Shown here piece after piece: positions 61,199-64,000 of a DNA stretch of 64,000 nucleotides. Under the pieces are notes generated by a model. The model was not told the origin of the DNA. It did not search any database and saw nothing but the letters and a program-made list of their open reading frames with translations. Within the stretch, counting starts at the first letter, position 1. The number at the start of each line of letters is the position of its first letter. Origin of the DNA: Massilia phyllostachyos (GTDB lineage: Bacteria; Pseudomonadota; Gammaproteobacteria; Burkholderiales; Burkholderiaceae_D); NCBI RefSeq assembly GCF_021044825.1, contig NZ_JAJNOC010000001.1, forward strand, positions 1 through 64,000, written 5' to 3'. Both the position numbers and the translations under genes were made by a program.

Positions 61199-64000
61199 GT
61201 TTCAGCACTCCTGCTTACCTTTCCCAGATGCAGGATGCCTTTGTCGTCGCGCCGGATCTGGAAGAATTCGAAGCCGCTTTCAGTGAGGAGCACCTCCTGA
61301 TAAGGAGCGGCGGATAGAATGTTTTTGAACACGGCTAGGCTCAGGCAGAAACCTTCTAGCTCCTCGATGCTAGGCCGGTAGCCGTTGTTGAGCCGCATTA
61401 GCATTTCGTAGATGTCAAGGTTGATGCGCAAGCTGGCCTTGTGCCCGTCATTAGAGTCGTAAAGCAGCACCAGCGCTTGAGACAAGCACTCGAGGAAAGG
61501 ATGAGCCGTCGTTTCCTGCTCGGTTCGGAGCGTGAACTGGTCGCCGCCAAAGAGGCGATAACTGCGGATGGTTCCCTTATCCACATAGCGAACTCGCAGC
61601 GCCAACTGGTCGCCTAGTCGTGTCGGATTGCTCAAGCCTTCGCCCCGGTTAATGGCTCGGAGAATGGCGGCAACCTCATCGGCACTTTTCGCACCCGGCT
61701 GCTCAATGGCATCTAGGAAGGGATCGATGCTTCCGTAAGGCAGCATTTCCTTCCAGCCGATATCACGCCGCTCGAAGAAATGGCGACGGCGCATGTGCGA
61801 GAGGTAATTCCGGTGCTTGGCGATCAATCGAGCACGGTTCTTTGACGAATAATCGCGAGGCAGATTGCGAAACAGCGTCTCCACGAGTTCATTGTCATAT
61901 CCGGACCGCTCTGCGAACGAGAAGCGGCTCATGGTCTTGGTCTTAGGATTAAGGAAACCAAGCTCGCGGTCCAAATCAGGGTTGCTAACTTCGGCAACGT
62001 CGATCTCGCGCAGCAAGGCAATTAGCCGATCATTGGATCCCCCCGCCCCGCCAAGCCACGAGTTGAAATAGAAACCGTCGAGAATGCGGTTCTGGGTCTC
62101 TTCACCGCCGTTCTGATAGAGTTGGTGAATGCCGTCACAGTCCTGGGTGCCCACCAGCATGAATGCCAGCGCCGAACGCAGGTCGCGCATGGTGATATGC
62201 AGTCGCCCGCGGAGGTGGGTAATAGTGTAGAGCATCTTTAAGCGCTCAATCACCTTGGGTCCGGCAACCGGGTCTTGGAAGGTTCGGGCGTTATGGTTGG
62301 CAAAGCACTTGCCCTTGAGGTCACATTTCTCGCAGGCCTTCCAGTATTCCTGTTGTGTCATGCGGGCGATCAACCGTTCCAGGATCGAAGGCTGACCTTC
62401 CTCGGGTTCGGCGACCACCGAGCGTAGGTTGAGGTTAATGACCGCGATACCGCCCTCCGGAGCGGCCCCGGCCAAACCCTGCTGGATTTGCTTGGCGAGC
62501 AGCGGGAACTCCTCGTCATGCTCCAGGAAGAAATCGACCAGCCGCCCCTCGTTGATAGCGATCAGGCGGGTCTGATTCGCGGGCCAGCTTGAGGCGTCCT
62601 TGCCCGCGAAGGGAGTAAAGAACTTCTGCAGTACGGCATCGTTACGCTCGTCGCCTTCATCTTGGCTGCCGTCGTAGTTGCTCTGGTACGTATGCCCCTT
62701 GAGCTGGAACACAGCCCCATTTGCGCCGCGCTGCATATGTGCGCCTTTGCTCTCGGCAAAAGCCTCGAATTGCTGAATGAAGGCCGTCTTACCGTCACCG
62801 GCGTTACCACTGATGATCACGAGGCGGAACTCGCCCTTGAGTAGCGCAGGCTTGAGTTTTTCGTCCAGATAGGTTGGCACATAGGTGGCCTTACCAACTT
62901 CGTCGAGGCCACGGGTGCCCGCGTTGGACACCTGGCTCTGGCTGTAGAGGGTCAACAGGTGGGAGACAAAGGGATTGGTGTTGGGCTTAATCGGCTCGAA
63001 GCCCAGCTTGGACACCACCTTGGGTCCGGCACCGATCTCACCGGTGGTGCTACCTGCCCGCAGGCGCTTGACTTCGGCCATAACGTTCAAGAACTCATCA
63101 ACTGAAGCGAAGCGATCCTTGCGCTCAGGCGCGATCATCTTCGCCAGCATATTGACCAGCGACGAGCTGAGGTCGGCGCAGCCTTTGAACTGCTTAGGGT
63201 CCTTGGGCTGCGTCTTGATCGGCGGCGTGGGGGCGTCGAAAGGATACTTGCCGGTCAGGCACTCATAGAAGGAGATGCCCAGGGCATAGAGGTCGCGGTC
63301 TATCCGAGCCGAAGCATCCGGCTCGGAGGAGTAGTCGTAATCCGGCGGCAGGTAGCGACGCGTGCCCCCGCCGCCTTGAACCTCGTCGTTCTCGGAGACG
63401 GCAACGTTGAAATCGATGATGCGGACACCCTTATCGGTCCACAGCAGGTTGGAGGGCTTGACGTCCTGATGGTAAACGCCGTGCTTATGAAGATGGGCCA
63501 GCCCATCGGCAGCCTCGCGCACGATGCGCACTGCATCATCCAGCGACAGCGCCTCGGCATCGATCAGATCGGAGACGTCCAGACCTTCCACATACTCAAA
63601 GACGATGTACGGCGTCTGTTTGGCATCGGCCATGCGGTCCGCCCAGATCACTTTCACCACATGCGGATGGTCGGGCAGATTGGTCAGGGTCTTGTACTCG
63701 CGGCGCAGCCGTTCGTACACGCTACGGCGGTCCTTAGTCACCAGCTTGATCACCCGCACCACATCGCCCAGAGAATCGAACACCTTGTAGGCCACGCCGA
63801 AGCCACCGCTGCCCAGCTTCTTTTGAATGCGGAAGCGATCCGCCAGGATGAAATCTTGCGGCAGTTCCATAAGATTATCTGGAAGCTGCGGTACAACTAC
63901 GACCGGACTGCTCGCATCCGGGGTGGAATCGTTCTTAGCCTCGGGCAGAATTAAGTCATCCAAGGCCCTGCGGGCGATGGCCGCGCTGGTGTGCCGATCC
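61195..64000 (-). CDS. mad6: MAD6-like protein kinase-ATPase of MADS, 5' end outside window
   Basis: At least 922 residues; the frame is still open at the right edge, so the true start is not visible. The kinase domain has LGSGGFGVAYKVF, the ATP-binding Lys in VIKLVTKDRR, the catalytic loop VYHQDVKPSNLLW (HQD for HRD), the metal loop IIDFNVAVS (DFN for DFG), and RRYLPPDY. A second nucleotide-binding unit begins with ISGNAGDGKTAFIQQF (about 385-400), followed by a Cys set in CEKCDLKGKCFANHN. This kinase plus P-loop ATPase matches the MADS kinase. It is the first of three coupled genes in the window; restriction-specificity and methyltransferase genes of MADS are expected upstream, beyond 64,000. 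Confidence 0.82.
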   Translation of the reverse strand, partial: DRHTSAAIARRALDDLILPEAKNDSTPDASSPVVVVPQLPDNLMELPQDFILADRFRIQKKLGSGGFGVAYKVFDSLGDVVRVIKLVTKDRRSVYERLRREYKTLTNLPDHPHVVKVIWADRMADAKQTPYIVFEYVEGLDVSDLIDAEALSLDDAVRIVREAADGLAHLHKHGVYHQDVKPSNLLWTDKGVRIIDFNVAVSENDEVQGGGGTRRYLPPDYDYSSEPDASARIDRDLYALGISFYECLTGKYPFDAPTPPIKTQPKDPKQFKGCADLSSSLVNMLAKMIAPERKDRFASVDEFLNVMAEVKRLRAGSTTGEIGAGPKVVSKLGFEPIKPNTNPFVSHLLTLYSQSQVSNAGTRGLDEVGKATYVPTYLDEKLKPALLKGEFRLVIISGNAGDGKTAFIQQFEAFAESKGAHMQRGANGAVFQLKGHTYQSNYDGSQDEGDERNDAVLQKFFTPFAGKDASSWPANQTRLIAINEGRLVDFFLEHDEEFPLLAKQIQQGLAGAAPEGGIAVINLNLRSVVAEPEEGQPSILERLIARMTQQEYWKACEKCDLKGKCFANHNARTFQDPVAGPKVIERLKMLYTITHLRGRLHITMRDLRSALAFMLVGTQDCDGIHQLYQNGGEETQNRILDGFYFNSWLGGAGGSNDRLIALLREIDVAEVSNPDLDRELGFLNPKTKTMSRFSFAERSGYDNELVETLFRNLPRDYSSKNRARLIAKHRNYLSHMRRRHFFERRDIGWKEMLPYGSIDPFLDAIEQPGAKSADEVAAILRAINRGEGLSNPTRLGDQLALRVRYVDKGTIRSYRLFGGDQFTLRTEQETTAHPFLECLSQALVLLYDSNDGHKASLRINLDIYEMLMRLNNGYRPSIEELEGFCLSLAVFKNILSAAPYQEVLLTESGFEFFQIRRDDKGILHLGKVSRSAET

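Noticed and set aside
14434..64000. Integrase, transposase, tRNA attachment site or CRISPR array
   Set aside because: Looked for and not found in the island part; no repeat-spacer pattern and no recombinase motif.

Overview
The window looks like a chromosome segment of a high-GC betaproteobacterium, most likely in the Oxalobacteraceae (Massilia-like). This rests on the 5S rRNA sequence, the high-GC housekeeping genes and the short extragenic palindrome elements. It splits into two parts.

Positions 1 to about 14,433 are ordinary backbone. They hold the end of an rRNA operon (5S plus terminator), a Tyr/Pro/His-rich small lipoprotein, a DHA2-type MFS exporter, a PagL-like lipid A deacylase, a SUFU-domain protein, a 3-hydroxyisobutyrate-dehydrogenase-type reductase, an M20 amidohydrolase, a molybdopterin oxidoreductase coupled to a lipoprotein metallopeptidase, and two tandem long-chain acyl-CoA ligases. 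The backbone ends in a phoD-type phosphatase gene whose 5' half is missing.

From about 14,434 to the right edge is accessory DNA, at least 49 kb, which reads as a defence island inserted into phoD. Its layout is: (a) 14.4-20.3 kb, AT-richer small genes including an Xre regulator and two MbcA/ParS-like (DUF2384-type) antitoxin-like proteins without a visible toxin; (b) 20.3-27.0 kb, a translationally coupled pair, a Swt1-type HEPN domain fused to a SNF2-type helicase plus a sacsin-type GHKL ATPase; (c) 27.2-29.3 kb, a ComEC-like MBL hydrolase bracketed by two diverged copies of a roughly 45-residue protein; (d) 29.4-46.2 kb, one long leftward operon with two vWA proteins, a PP2C phosphatase, a kinase with a zinc ribbon, a UPF1-like helicase, a winged-helix/HEPN-like protein, a coiled-coil McrB-like AAA+ ATPase and a DUF2357-like protein. 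Upstream in the same direction lie a QxK-nuclease-like protein with a glycine-zipper tail and a small DUF4258-like protein. Diverging from this operon at 46.8 kb is an activator with a CARF-like sensor and a sigma-54-type AAA+ domain; (e) 49.1-54.0 kb, a GIY-YIG/RAMA-like protein, a small hypothetical and a RecD-like helicase with a C-terminal nuclease; (f) 54.1-64.0 kb, the last three genes (kinase, MAD7-like, MAD8-like HerA-type ATPase) of a methylation-associated defence system (MADS). Its methyltransferase half should lie beyond the right edge.

Modules (b) and (d) are the best candidates for an undescribed system. Module (d) contains a TerY-P type phosphorylation triad (vWA, PP2C, kinase) joined to helicase, McrB-like and HEPN-like parts, next to a regulator that looks built to sense a nucleotide or RNA-derived ligand. 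No integrase, transposase, tRNA or CRISPR array is visible in the window.
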